NCBI RefSeq assembly: GCF_013407145.1
Contig: NZ_CP026993.1
Span: forward strand, 1,262,590 to 1,326,589
Length of the DNA stretch: 64,000 bases
Reading direction: 5' to 3'
From: Nitrosopumilus cobalaminigenes
Lineage (GTDB): Archaea > Thermoproteota > Nitrososphaeria > Nitrososphaerales > Nitrosopumilaceae
Shown: positions 35,627 to 44,294 of the stretch, piece after piece
Layout of the letters: each line of letters starts with the position of its first letter
Position numbering within the stretch: position 1 is the first letter of the stretch
Translations under genes and position numbers: made by a program
The notes under the pieces: generated by a model
Told to the model about the DNA's origin: nothing
The model's database searches: none
The model's input: only the letters and a program-made list of their open reading frames with translations

Positions 35627-36259
35627 ATGGTCAATAAAGGATTTCCAAAATTTGGAATGTCACAAGCAGGAGCATTTGTTGCCGCCCTAAAAAATTACAA
35701 TTTACCAGATTTCATTTTAGTATTAGTTGCAAAAGAGTGTAAATCTGAACTTTTGGAAAGAGGAAGAATTGATGATAGATTACAAAGTATGAATGATGAT
35801 GCTTTAGAATTATTGCATAAAGTTTTTGTCGGATGTGAAGAAGATGATGCTGGAAAATATGCTCAGTATAGATTCTATGCATATGTATCTAGCATGTATC
35901 ACAAATGTGAAGTAATTGTTAATGATACCATTCCTGGAGTGTCAGGTAAAAATCACAAAATTCCTGTTGCAGTTAAAAATAATGGCATGTACATTGCTGT
36001 TGCATACAATAAAGCAACTGGAAATCCAGTTAACAAAAAAGAAACTACTAGATTTTATGACATGGTAGATGACATCAAAAAAGGTGATCACGGAACAATG
36101 TTAACTGATGGAATTTACGGTTCTTCAGTTGGATTTAGAGGGGATGCATTAGTAGAACTTGAAACATTAAGTAAATCAAGAAATGATGATCCTGAAAATA
36201 AATTAGATTTTAAAACTGCAAATTTTGAAAATAATATTTATTCAGTTACAAAATGTTAA
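35627..36259 (+). CDS. Conserved hypothetical protein
   Basis: An unrecognised 210-residue soluble protein. It starts at ATG 35627 with a strong ribosome binding site (GAGGT) eight nt upstream. Distinct blocks are a helical N-terminus (DDRLQSMNDDALELLHKVFVG), KIPVAVKNNGMYIAVAYNKAT, and GIYGSSVGFRGDALVELETLS. The middle strands followed by VEL-type ends could suggest an enzyme fold, but no catalytic motif stands out. It converges with the HELIH gene. Confidence 0.72.
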   Translation: MVNKGFPKFGMSQAGAFVAALKNYNLPDFILVLVAKECKSELLERGRIDDRLQSMNDDALELLHKVFVGCEEDDAGKYAQYRFYAYVSSMYHKCEVIVNDTIPGVSGKNHKIPVAVKNNGMYIAVAYNKATGNPVNKKETTRFYDMVDDIKKGDHGTMLTDGIYGSSVGFRGDALVELETLSKSRNDDPENKLDFKTANFENNIYSVTKC

Positions 36260-36270
36260 CTGTAAAAATT

Positions 36271-36840
36271 TTATTGTAAATTAAATTGTGTAGTATCCAT
36301 TGTTAGAAACATAGGTTTACCATCAGTTTTTTTAAAATCTTCACCATATTGTTCGAATTCTAATTGTTCAAAGAGATGTTTTGTCCACACATCATGAACA
36401 TCTTGAATGAATTTTTTATGTCCTTTAATTCTCAACATTTCATGAATTAATTCGTGAGATACAGTAGTACAATTCTTTTCTGCAAGATACAAAGTGTCAT
36501 TAGATTCTTTTGGAGTTTGCCAAAATACCATTCCAAAATTTTCAGCATGGTATCCTTCACAGGTACAATCAGTCCACCAAGGTTTGAAATGAGTTAGATA
36601 GAAATGAAAAACATCCTTTCCTCGTTGTTCATGATCACGTACAAGTGTGTGTGTATCAAGACGTTGAAGAATACTTCTAGGTTTAGTTATCATCTCATCA
36701 CATTGAATTTCATATTCTTGACCAAACTTTTCCTTTAGCCAAACTTGATAAAATTTACTCATTTTTTTAACATATTCAAATTCAAATTGTCGTTTTTCAC
36801 GATCTTCTTCAGGTACTACAAAAATAAAATGTAGAATCAT
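36271..36840 (-). CDS. Putative zinc metallopeptidase-like protein (HELIH)
   Basis: A 189-residue protein with the zincin motif H129-E-L-I-H133, preceded by TTVS and followed by a helix with H141 as a possible third ligand. A cluster TDCTCEGYHAE at ~90-100 may bind metal. No signal peptide is seen, so it would act in the cytoplasm. I do not recognise the family, and peptidase activity is inferred only from the HExxH motif. It lies 18 nt downstream of the Lrp-type RAM gene. Confidence 0.65.
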   Translation of the reverse strand: MILHFIFVVPEEDREKRQFEFEYVKKMSKFYQVWLKEKFGQEYEIQCDEMITKPRSILQRLDTHTLVRDHEQRGKDVFHFYLTHFKPWWTDCTCEGYHAENFGMVFWQTPKESNDTLYLAEKNCTTVSHELIHEMLRIKGHKKFIQDVHDVWTKHLFEQLEFEQYGEDFKKTDGKPMFLTMDTTQFNLQ

Positions 36841-36858
36841 AATAAGAAAAAAGGGTGT

Positions 36859-37098
36859 TTATGTTTGACCTTCAATACCCATCAAGGTAAGAGTTGAACG
36901 AATCTTTTCAATTTTTCGGATTTTCCAAGTAATTGTTTCTCTAAGTTTTTCAACAGTATCAGATTCGATCTTGGCCAAAATATCGTATGCACCAAAAGTT
37001 CCATGAACTTCCTTAACACCTTCCAAGCCCTTTAGTTGCTGAATAATAGCTTCTTCAGAACCCAATTCACAGTTTATTAAAACATAAGCTGTTGCCAT
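36859..37098 (-). CDS. Stand-alone Lrp/AsnC ligand-binding (RAM) domain protein
   Basis: A 79-residue protein consisting only of the RAM domain of Lrp/AsnC regulators: TAYVLINCELGSEEAIIQQL, GVKEVHGTFGAYDILAKIES, and a C-terminal helix and strand (IRSTLTLMGIEGQ). There is no DNA-binding domain, so it probably binds amino acids or partners with full-length regulators. It is upstream of the HELIH gene in the same direction. Confidence 0.87.
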   Translation of the reverse strand: MATAYVLINCELGSEEAIIQQLKGLEGVKEVHGTFGAYDILAKIESDTVEKLRETITWKIRKIEKIRSTLTLMGIEGQT

Positions 37099-37141
37099 AC
37101 AGAAATTAAATAAATCGACTATATCAATAAAGCGATTATTG

Positions 37142-37561
37142 TTAGTTTTGAGACATCTTTAGGATAGCATCCCAGATAGCCTTTGGAACAGGCATTACAG
37201 ACAATCTTGAAATTCTAATCAACTCCCAATCTTTGAATTTTTTCTCTTTTTTCATCTCATCAAGGGTCACTGGACGTTTTAATGATTTTTTGTATTTTAC
37301 ATCCACCACTATGAAACGTTCTACATCTTCTTTTGGATTTGGATATGGTTTTGAAGTCACTTGCATGATTCCTACAGCTTGCCTTTCATCACCGGTATGA
37401 TAAAACAAAACTAAATCCCCAGATTTCATTTCTCTCATATGTTTTAGTGCAAGATTGTTATGAACACCATCCCATACAGTGGTTTTTTCTTTTTTTAGTT
37501 GCTCAAAATTATATCCTCTTGGGCCACTTGGTTCTTGTTTTGCTAACCAATAATTTACCAT
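37142..37561 (-). CDS. EVE-domain protein
   Basis: A ~139-residue EVE (PUA-like) domain protein: NYWLAKQEPSGPRGYNFEQL, TVWDGVHNNLALKHMREMK, GDLVLFYHTGDERQAVGIMQ, and DWELIRISRLSVMPVPKAIWDAIL. EVE domains bind modified bases in DNA or RNA, and are found in archaeal tRNA-related proteins and in restriction systems. I chose the ATG at 37561 (MVNYWLAK). The frame runs on upstream into a structured GC-rich region that is unlikely to be coding. Confidence 0.87.
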   Translation of the reverse strand: MVNYWLAKQEPSGPRGYNFEQLKKEKTTVWDGVHNNLALKHMREMKSGDLVLFYHTGDERQAVGIMQVTSKPYPNPKEDVERFIVVDVKYKKSLKRPVTLDEMKKEKKFKDWELIRISRLSVMPVPKAIWDAILKMSQN

Positions 37562-37604
37562 TAAATTTTCTGTAGAATTATCGTGGTTTAATGTTTTTGA
37601 AAAA

Positions 37605-37805
37605 GAAATGTTCCCCGGTTCTGACTCGCACAAAATCATTGGTCATAGCCATACGCCTCCTCGCGTTCTAAAACCGGGGTTGCCCATAATGTAGCACGCC
37701 TGGGTGAATTAGAAATCACTGGTATCATTACGATCGACTCATCCTAATCCGTCTGCATGCCTGCTCTTGGGCGCATAACGATAATCATACTCCTACTAAA
37801 AACCA
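37605..37805. ncRNA. GC-rich structured RNA candidate, strand not settled
   Basis: About 200 bases of much higher GC than the surroundings lie between divergent genes, with stops in every frame. Perfect pairing CCCCGGTT (37613-37620) / AACCGGGG (37672-37679) closes one domain. A second domain is bounded by GCCCA (37682-37686) and TGGGC (37768-37772), with smaller internal stems such as GTGA/TCAC. On the minus strand a TATA-like TTTAAATAA lies upstream and a T-rich run (TTTCTTTTT) follows the stem, so I slightly favour minus. I could not match it to RNase P, SRP or 5S RNA. Confidence 0.5.
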
Positions 37806-37870
37806 TTGAAATTTTTATTCAAAAAAATGAATTTATTTAAAAATAAATTTCGTGACAAAATATCATTTTT

Positions 37871-38131
37871 GTGGAACTCAAAAATGAAACGCTTTTTTTT
37901 GTTGGAATTTCCCTGTTAATTTTGGGGTTAATGATCATAATTTTCGATTATCCTCAAATTCAATTTCTTGATGAAGTAACATCAAATCAAGATTATGGAT
38001 ATCTTGAAATTTTAGATATACATGAAAGATTAAAAATTGAGATTTCTATTGGAATGGGATTTGTAATTATAGGAATAGTTTTGTTGATTATTTCATTTCT
38101 CAAGGGATTTAAGAACAGAATCAGACAATGA
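37871..38131 (+). CDS. Small two-helix membrane protein
   Basis: An 86-residue protein with hydrophobic helices at about 8-26 and 55-78, a polar loop with QFLDEVTSNQDYGY, and a basic C-terminus (KGFKNRIRQ). The start is GTG 37871. Its 3' end overlaps the convergent pheT gene by 39 nt. Function unknown. Confidence 0.62.
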   Translation: MELKNETLFFVGISLLILGLMIIIFDYPQIQFLDEVTSNQDYGYLEILDIHERLKIEISIGMGFVIIGIVLLIISFLKGFKNRIRQ

Positions 38132-39742
38132 AATTTCAAACCCTACAACGGGTACACGGATTTTATAATTTTCAATAATCTTTGAATCAATTTTTCCAAT
38201 GACACCTATTGGAATATTATTTAGAAGAACTGTTGCACAGTGACCTTTTTCAAAGGTAGGATTAGTGCTGGTTTTTGTTTCAATTTGAACATCAAATCCA
38301 ATGTTCAATGCAGATTGAAGAATTGATTTAATTTCTGTAAAATTAGCATCTTTGTGGGCACTAATTCCTGAGAAATTAATTTTTTCAGAAATAGGATTAT
38401 CAATATTAAAGATGGTTCCAGTCTCAAACATTTTTTGAGGATATGATTCATGAATATTTCTAGAAAGATTTTCTAATAATCCAGGAAGAATAGAGTCACG
38501 TAAAATTGTGTGTTCTTGACTTTTTGAATCCAATACAGAAATTACTTTTGTAGAATCCCTGTTTGTCATATCATATAATACTCGTTTGCTGGTTAAACTA
38601 GAATTCAATGCTTCAAGATATCCTAATCCAATCATTGTTTTGTCTAATGATTTTAGTTTGAGAGATATAGGATTAATTTCTCCAACAGTTTGAGAAGGAG
38701 TTAATGTAGGTTCAAGATTTTGAATTCCATAACCTAATGCGACTTCTTCAACTAAATCCATTGATCCAAAAATATCAAATCTATATGCCGGAACAGAACA
38801 AACTACGTTATTTCCTTTAGAGGATGCATCCAAACGGGATTTTTTCAAACATGAAATGATTTTAGGAGTTTTCAAATCCAATCCAAGTGTCTGGTTGATC
38901 AAGGATGAATTAACTGAAAGTTTTCTTGAATCAAATTTAGGTGAAGAGTTTTTAGATCCTGTAATATTTACTGATTCGAGTGAAAACCCTGCACTTTGTA
39001 GCATTGTAGCGACTACAGATAACATATCTTCAGCATCGTCTTTATTAATTCCAGTTACCTCTACGAAGAGATTTTTTGTTTTGGTAGTAACAATAGTTAC
39101 GGCTGCATTAATTATAGGAGGAAAAGAGACAGTATTTCCATCATCATCTAAAATTAATGGAACTTTAGAAGATTGTCCCAGTAAAGGACCATAATCTTTT
39201 CCAACATCGGTATTTATCAAAATTTCTGAAATAGGAACTTCTGTTTCAGAATTTAGCGGGATGAATTTATGATTTCTATTTGTAGTAGTGTAAATGAGAG
39301 GAAATGAAATTTTATCAAGATCATGAATGCCGATTGAAGATTTCTTTCTCTTCCTACCTATTCCAAAATGAAGATCCTCTTGCATTGTCATTAATTGTTT
39401 GATAGTTTTATCATCGATTTTTCCATTTTTAGCTATAATTCCAGTTACAAATGGTCGAATTTTTGATACATCAGGTTTAACAGAAATTTTGTAGTTGTTT
39501 GATTTTTTTATTTTGAGTTTTACTGAACCAGTTTTAATTCCCAGTAATCCTTGTAATCCAAGTGCAATTCCAAAATCAGTAGAGTAGTCAGGCCTATTTG
39601 GACTATATTCAATTCTAACTAGATCTTTATCTTCAGATTCAATATCCAATCCAAGAAATGGTAAAGAATCAGAAATTTGTTTTTTTGATACTTTCCCAAC
39701 TAATTTTTGAAGGCGAGAATAAGATAATTCGACTACTGGCAT
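38093..39742 (-). CDS. pheT: Phenylalanyl-tRNA synthetase beta subunit
   Basis: The ~549-residue beta subunit of the archaeal (alpha-beta)2 PheRS, which holds the B3/B4 editing region and the catalytic-like module. Visible blocks are MPVVELSYSRLQKLVGK at the start, SPNRPDYSTDFGIALGLQG, YRFDIFGSMDLVEEVALGYG (B5), and YPQKMFETGTIFN. I chose ATG 39742 because homologues begin with MPVVE; an in-frame ATG seven codons upstream exists. The start overlaps the pheS stop by 10 nt. Confidence 0.93.
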   Translation of the reverse strand: MPVVELSYSRLQKLVGKVSKKQISDSLPFLGLDIESEDKDLVRIEYSPNRPDYSTDFGIALGLQGLLGIKTGSVKLKIKKSNNYKISVKPDVSKIRPFVTGIIAKNGKIDDKTIKQLMTMQEDLHFGIGRKRKKSSIGIHDLDKISFPLIYTTTNRNHKFIPLNSETEVPISEILINTDVGKDYGPLLGQSSKVPLILDDDGNTVSFPPIINAAVTIVTTKTKNLFVEVTGINKDDAEDMLSVVATMLQSAGFSLESVNITGSKNSSPKFDSRKLSVNSSLINQTLGLDLKTPKIISCLKKSRLDASSKGNNVVCSVPAYRFDIFGSMDLVEEVALGYGIQNLEPTLTPSQTVGEINPISLKLKSLDKTMIGLGYLEALNSSLTSKRVLYDMTNRDSTKVISVLDSKSQEHTILRDSILPGLLENLSRNIHESYPQKMFETGTIFNIDNPISEKINFSGISAHKDANFTEIKSILQSALNIGFDVQIETKTSTNPTFEKGHCATVLLNNIPIGVIGKIDSKIIENYKIRVPVVGFEISLSDSVLKSLEK

Positions 39743-41127
39743 TTTGTAGTACTCCTTAACCATCCTAGATTATTATTGTAAAATTCCCTTACATCATCTA
39801 GATCATATTTTAGCATGGCAATTCTTTCAATACCTCCACCCCAAGCTAAAACAGGTTTAGTGATTCCAAGAGGTTTAGTTACTTCTGGTCTAAAAATACC
39901 CATACCAAATAATTCAATCCATTTTCCTAACTTTTCATTGTATACCATTGTTTGAAGAGAAGGTTCAGTATATGGGAAAAAGGTTGGCCAAAATTTTATT
40001 TTAGTAATTCCTATTCGTTTGTAAAATTCACGTTGAATTCCCATCAAGTTTCTCAGATTGGCATCTTTTCCAACCACTACCCCTTCTATTTGGTTAAATT
40101 CAACAAGATGTTTGTAGCTAACTTTTTCGTTACGGAATACTCTACCTAATGAGAAAATCCGTGCCTCGTCAGGTTTCTGTTCAGCTAAGTGTTTGATTGT
40201 AACACATGTTGTATGGGTTCTCAAAACCATTTTTCTTGCTTCGTTAATATCCCATTGATATCGCCAATTCTTTTTGTGAGACTCAGAAACTTTTCTAATT
40301 TGTTCAGGAGTTCCAATTTTTTTAGCATTTATTTTATCTAGATAAAATGTATCTTGTAATTCTCTTGCAGGATGATCTTGTGGTGTAAATAACGAATCAA
40401 AATTCCAAAAGCTTGATTGAGTCATGTTACCAAGAATTTCAGAGAAACCAAGTGTAACGAATATTTCTCGAATTTCATCTATTGTATCTTTGAGAGGATG
40501 TGTTCTTGCTACAAAAATTTCGGGAACTTTTGCTTCAACATCAATTCCCCCAGTGGAGTCAGAAAGAATAATTGATTTAGCAGAATCAGATAAAGTAATT
40601 TCTTGAGTCTTTAATACATCCTCAATAATAAAATCAGGTCGTTTCAAAAGTGTGGATAAATCATCTACATCAACTTTATCTTTGGATAATTTTCCATTTC
40701 CAATTAATTTGAGAGTTTTTTCTCCAGGTAGTTCAGATGGAGAATTTTTAAGATTGATTTGATCATTTGATGCTTCAACCCAATTATTTTTTCTAGCTAA
40801 ACCCATTGATGGTCCAAAGACAAAACCTAATTCTTTTTGTAAATCAGATAATTTTTTTGGGCCATTCTTTAGTAGATTTAATAATCTTCTTTCAGGCAAT
40901 CCTTTTTCAAAAGATTCAATTCCATTTTTACCCAAACTAATAACACTTGATTTTGATTCATTTACAATTGCCAATTCTTTTAATCTAAGCCACTCAATTC
41001 CTCGTCGAATTTGATCAGGTGAAAGTTGTGTTGATTTTTCAAGAGATGCAGGAGTTTGTTTGGAAGTATCTCTTAGAGAAGTGATAATTTTTTTTTCAAT
41101 TTCATGAAAAACTTGCGACAACAGCAA
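39733..41127 (-). CDS. pheS: Phenylalanyl-tRNA synthetase alpha subunit
   Basis: The 464-residue catalytic subunit of PheRS, class II. The N-terminal ~180 residues are winged-helix-like and bind tRNA. The catalytic core shows motif 1 (HPLKDTIDEIREIFVTLGF), motif 2 (FSLGRVFRNEKVSYKHLVEF), WPTFFPYTEPSLQTMVY, and motif 3 (AWGGGIERIAMLKYDLDDV). It lies directly upstream of pheT with a 10-nt overlap and is divergent from trpS. Confidence 0.94.
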   Translation of the reverse strand: MLLSQVFHEIEKKIITSLRDTSKQTPASLEKSTQLSPDQIRRGIEWLRLKELAIVNESKSSVISLGKNGIESFEKGLPERRLLNLLKNGPKKLSDLQKELGFVFGPSMGLARKNNWVEASNDQINLKNSPSELPGEKTLKLIGNGKLSKDKVDVDDLSTLLKRPDFIIEDVLKTQEITLSDSAKSIILSDSTGGIDVEAKVPEIFVARTHPLKDTIDEIREIFVTLGFSEILGNMTQSSFWNFDSLFTPQDHPARELQDTFYLDKINAKKIGTPEQIRKVSESHKKNWRYQWDINEARKMVLRTHTTCVTIKHLAEQKPDEARIFSLGRVFRNEKVSYKHLVEFNQIEGVVVGKDANLRNLMGIQREFYKRIGITKIKFWPTFFPYTEPSLQTMVYNEKLGKWIELFGMGIFRPEVTKPLGITKPVLAWGGGIERIAMLKYDLDDVREFYNNNLGWLRSTTKCQ

Positions 41128-41172
41128 AGAATCCGAAAAAGACTTTTTAAACCTTAACCTAAGTCAAGATGA

Positions 41173-42285
41173 ATGTCAGCTGATGACTTTATTGTAACTC
41201 CTTGGCATGTAGAGGGGGATATTGACTATGATAAATTAATCAAGCAATTTGGAACAGAGAAAATTACTTCTGAATTATTAGACAGAATCAAGAAAATTAC
41301 TGGAGAAGACCATTTTATGCTTAGAAGAGGCGTTTTCTTCTCCCATAGAGAAATGACTAGAATATTAGATGAATATGAAAAAGGTAACAAATTCTTTCTA
41401 TATACTGGAAGAGGACCATCTGGACATACACATATTGGACATTTGGTACCTTGGATGTTTGCAAAATGGCTACAAGAAAAGTTTGATGTCAACATGTATT
41501 TCCAACTTACAGATGATGAAAAATTCTTCTCAAAACCAAATCTCACTTTGGAAGAAACAAAAAATTTTGCATATGAGAATGCTTTAGATTTTATTGCTTT
41601 AGGATTCAAACCAGAAAAAACTAAGATTATTATCAATACAAGAAATATTCAAACACTTTATCCAATTGCAGCTCAAGTAGCAAAAAAAATTAATTTTTCA
41701 AATACAAAAGCAACATTTGGATTTACTAATGATACAAACATTGGAATGATTTTTTACACATCTCTACAATCTGCTCCATGTTTTATTGAAGATAAGCCAG
41801 TATTGATTCCACTAGGAGTTGACCAAGATCCACATTTCAGACTAACTCGTGATATAGCACAAAAAATTGGAAAACAAAAACCTGCATTGATTCATAACAT
41901 AATGATTCCAGCATTAGAAGGTCCAGGGGGAAAAATGTCAGCATCAGACAACAAGGGTACAGTTTACACAACAGATTCTCCAGATGTTGTTAAAAAGAAA
42001 ATTAACAAACATGCATTTTCAGGTGGACAGCCAGATATTGAACAACATAGAAAGCTTGGTGGAAATCCAGACATTGATGTGTCATATCAATATCTTAGAA
42101 TATTTTTTGAACCAGATGATCAAAAATTAAAAACAATTTATGAAGATTATAAATCTGGAAAATTACTTTCAGGAGAATTAAAAGCAATATTGATTGAAAA
42201 AATTAATGCATTTCTTGCAGTTCATCAAGAAAACAGAGAAAAAGCAAAAAACCAGATAGACCAATTCTTGTTTGAAGATAAATGA
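41173..42285 (+). CDS. trpS: Tryptophanyl-tRNA synthetase
   Basis: A 370-residue archaeal/eukaryotic-type TrpRS, class I: FLYTGRGPSGHTHIGHLVPW (HIGH-type motif), YFQLTDDEKFFSK, GVDQDPHFRLTRDIAQKIG, and the KMSAS loop in GPGGKMSASDNKGTVY. It overlaps the next small gene by 4 nt. The cognate tRNA-Trp is at 33.1 kb, not adjacent. Confidence 0.95.
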   Translation: MSADDFIVTPWHVEGDIDYDKLIKQFGTEKITSELLDRIKKITGEDHFMLRRGVFFSHREMTRILDEYEKGNKFFLYTGRGPSGHTHIGHLVPWMFAKWLQEKFDVNMYFQLTDDEKFFSKPNLTLEETKNFAYENALDFIALGFKPEKTKIIINTRNIQTLYPIAAQVAKKINFSNTKATFGFTNDTNIGMIFYTSLQSAPCFIEDKPVLIPLGVDQDPHFRLTRDIAQKIGKQKPALIHNIMIPALEGPGGKMSASDNKGTVYTTDSPDVVKKKINKHAFSGGQPDIEQHRKLGGNPDIDVSYQYLRIFFEPDDQKLKTIYEDYKSGKLLSGELKAILIEKINAFLAVHQENREKAKNQIDQFLFEDK

Positions 42286-42563
42286 AAATCCAAATCACAT
42301 GTGAAGATAAATACGAGGCTCAAAAATTAGCCAGCCTTATTTTCATCAAAGAAGGAAAAGAGACATACATTACAGGAATTCTAAACGTTGTTAAAAATGA
42401 GTTAGTAATTTCATTGAAGGATAAATCAGCTCACAGTATATTACTCAAAAATGAGGATGAAGTTGAAAATTTTGCAGATTTTATTCAGTCAGTAATCGAT
42501 AAGGAACATACGTTAATTTCCACCAAAATTAATGAGTATGTTGTAGAAATAGTCAAAGAGTAG
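42282..42563 (+). CDS. Conserved hypothetical protein coupled to trpS
   Basis: A 93-residue soluble protein: KIQITCEDKYEAQKLASLIF, GILNVVKNELVISLKDKS, and a helical C-terminus with NEYVVEIVKE. The alternating strands and helices resemble a small KEOPS-Pcc1-like or ACT-like alpha/beta fold, but I am not certain of either. It is coupled to trpS by a 4-nt ATGA overlap. Function unknown. Confidence 0.75.
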   Translation: MKIQITCEDKYEAQKLASLIFIKEGKETYITGILNVVKNELVISLKDKSAHSILLKNEDEVENFADFIQSVIDKEHTLISTKINEYVVEIVKE

Positions 42564-42565
42564 TT

Positions 42566-42649
42566 CTATAGATTAAGGAAGAAATACCCAGTTACAATTC
42601 CAACAACCGCAATTAGAGATACTCCTAATGCCTTGAAATCACTATTCAT
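42566..42649 (-). CDS. 27-residue single-helix membrane peptide candidate
   Basis: A short ORF encoding MNSDFKALGVSLIAVVG and then IVTGYFFLNL, a single hydrophobic helix with a polar N-terminus. A TATA-like ATTATAATTA sits about 21 nt upstream of the ATG. Similar tiny one-helix peptides (see 46804) could be subunits of membrane complexes. Conservation is not tested. Confidence 0.5.
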   Translation of the reverse strand: MNSDFKALGVSLIAVVGIVTGYFFLNL

Positions 42650-42711
42650 GAATTAATTTTAAAATAATTATAATTAAAGTGTTAACAAATTCTCAAAGAT
42701 GATTTTACTAT

Positions 42712-43860
42712 CTATCTAGGAAAATATTTACTCTTTTTTGATTTTGGTCTTGATTTATCTTCAGTTCGTTTTGGTGTAGGTTCTCTTATTTGATTACAAT
42801 TTAGGCAAAATACCTTTAATTCTTCTCTAGCACGATCTGGTGCTGAAATATATTTTCCCCATGAAGCAGCATCACCACCACGACCTGAATTATCTGAAGT
42901 GACATCATCAGAAATTGGACTAATTCCTAATGCTCGTTCATCTTTAAAACCACAATTGGAACAAATTTTTCCTCCCAAAATTTCATATAATTTTTCTTTA
43001 ATAGTTTCAAAAAATTTGTCTGAACCACCTGAAAAGAAACTCTCTTGTTTTCTCAAAAATTTGTCATTTCGTGGTTTACTAGATCTAGAATTACCTCTAC
43101 TAGATTCTCGTCGAGATGAATTTCGTGAACCTCTGTCATCTCTTGAATATCTTGAACCTCTATCATCTCTTGAATATCTATCATTTCCTGAATCTTGTGG
43201 TTTGTTTTGTCTGAAACAATCACTACAGTAAACAGGTTTGTTACTTCTTGGAACAAATGGAACTGTACATTCATCACCACAATCAGCACAAGTTACAGTT
43301 GTGGATTCATCTCTACGGTCATTTCGTGAACCTCTGTCATCTCTTGAATATCTTGAACCTCTATCATCTCTTGAATATCTATCATTTCCTGAATCTTGTG
43401 GTTTGTTTTGTCTGAAACAATCACTACAGTAAACAGGTTTGTTACTTCTTGGAACAAATGGAACTGTACATTCATCACCACAATCAGCACAAGTTACAGT
43501 TGTGGATTCATCTCTACGGTCATTTCGTGAACCTCTGTCATCTCTTGAATATCTTGAACCTCTATCATCTCTTGAATATCTATCATTTCCTGAATCTTGT
43601 GGTTTGTTTTGTCTGAAACAATCACTACAGTAAACAGGTTTGTTACTTCTTGGAACAAATGGAACTGTACATTCATCACCACAATCAGCACAAGTTACAG
43701 TTGTGGATTCATCTCTACGGTCATTTCGTGAACCTCTGTCATCACCAGAATTTCTAAAAGAACGAGATGTTTTGTTATCTCGTCTGGAATTTCTTCCGTC
43801 TGTTTTTCCATCAGAATACTTTGATTTGTAGAGTTCCATTGATAGAGAATTTGTAATCAA
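42712..43860 (-). CDS. Zinc-ribbon/arginine-rich repeat protein
   Basis: A 382-residue basic protein. After an Arg/Asp/Ser-rich N-terminus come three 67-residue repeats, each with a zinc ribbon (VTCADCGDECTVPFVPRSN...VYCSDCFRQNKP, CxxC-x17-CxxC) and a DRGSRYSRDDRGSRNDRR linker like an RGG/SR region. A different C-terminal domain follows (GGKICSNCGFKDERALG...VFCLNCNQIREP), with CxxC pairs resembling an HNH-like knuckle. The CxxC-x17-CxxC module with RG-rich linkers is known from small RNA/DNA-binding proteins, usually single-copy. Nucleic acid binding is inferred. Confidence 0.82.
   Translation of the reverse strand: MITNSLSMELYKSKYSDGKTDGRNSRRDNKTSRSFRNSGDDRGSRNDRRDESTTVTCADCGDECTVPFVPRSNKPVYCSDCFRQNKPQDSGNDRYSRDDRGSRYSRDDRGSRNDRRDESTTVTCADCGDECTVPFVPRSNKPVYCSDCFRQNKPQDSGNDRYSRDDRGSRYSRDDRGSRNDRRDESTTVTCADCGDECTVPFVPRSNKPVYCSDCFRQNKPQDSGNDRYSRDDRGSRYSRDDRGSRNSSRRESSRGNSRSSKPRNDKFLRKQESFFSGGSDKFFETIKEKLYEILGGKICSNCGFKDERALGISPISDDVTSDNSGRGGDAASWGKYISAPDRAREELKVFCLNCNQIREPTPKRTEDKSRPKSKKSKYFPR
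43121..43745. repeat. Three tandem 201-bp repeats plus partial copy
   Basis: Copies start at 43121, 43322 and 43523, marked by TTTCGTGAACCTCTGTCATC, and appear identical over the full 201-bp unit. A partial copy of about 22 bp starts at 43724. The unit is in frame (67 codons) in the zinc-ribbon gene. Complete identity, including third codon positions, implies recent expansion. Confidence 0.95.
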
Positions 43861-43912
43861 TTGGTTATAGATACTTAGAGCTTTGATTTGTGCCTAGAAT
43901 AAAAAAATCACA

Positions 43913-44251
43913 TTAAACTAGAGATTTGTCCATCTCAATTGACATTATTTCTTGTACTTTGAGAAAATAGAGTTTTGTCGAATATGGCATATCATCCAAA
44001 TTATTGTCTACTACAATCATAAAATATCTTACAGCACGTTTTGAAATATCTAAATTAAATTTCATTGTTAAAACAGGATCTTGGTGCACTTTGATTTTAT
44101 CTTGAAGCCAAGGAGGGGCCATCTCAATAGTTTCTTTGATAATTTTATCATACCAATATGACAAATTTTGAGGATGTAAACCCTGTTTGAGGTTAGATAC
44201 ATCAGTATCAATTTTTTTCATCATGTGATTAATGATTGCCATGAGGCTCAA
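43913..44251 (-). CDS. Conserved hypothetical protein
   Basis: An unrecognised 112-residue soluble helical protein (KKIDTDVSNLKQGLHPQNLS; LDISKRAVRYFMIVVDNNLD). The start could be ATG 44251 or the ATG three codons later (MAIINHMMKK). It lies between the zinc-ribbon gene and coaD on the same strand, with modest gaps. Function unknown. Confidence 0.7.
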   Translation of the reverse strand: MSLMAIINHMMKKIDTDVSNLKQGLHPQNLSYWYDKIIKETIEMAPPWLQDKIKVHQDPVLTMKFNLDISKRAVRYFMIVVDNNLDDMPYSTKLYFLKVQEIMSIEMDKSLV

Positions 44252-44294
44252 TCCAAGAATTTTGTTTTATTCCAATTACTCAAAGTTCGGTAAG

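Noticed and set aside
37562-37639. N-terminal extension of the EVE protein
   Set aside because: The extra 26 codons run into the structured GC-rich region and do not resemble EVE proteins. The ATG at 37561 gives the normal start.
37605-37805. RNase P RNA, SRP RNA or 5S rRNA
   Set aside because: Expected conserved elements (GAGGAAAGUC and ACAGAA-CCGGC for RNase P; GGAAGG-x-AGCAGC for SRP; the 5S core) are absent or badly spaced. A short resemblance to a 16S segment (CGTGCTACA) looks like chance.
43121-43745. Possible CRISPR-like array
   Set aside because: The units are contiguous 201-bp in-frame coding repeats with no variable spacers.
43238-43831. Three near-identical ~64-residue ORFs opposite the zinc-ribbon gene
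   Set aside because: They are shadows of the 201-bp repeats. The real coding frame is on the minus strand, with conserved Cys motifs.
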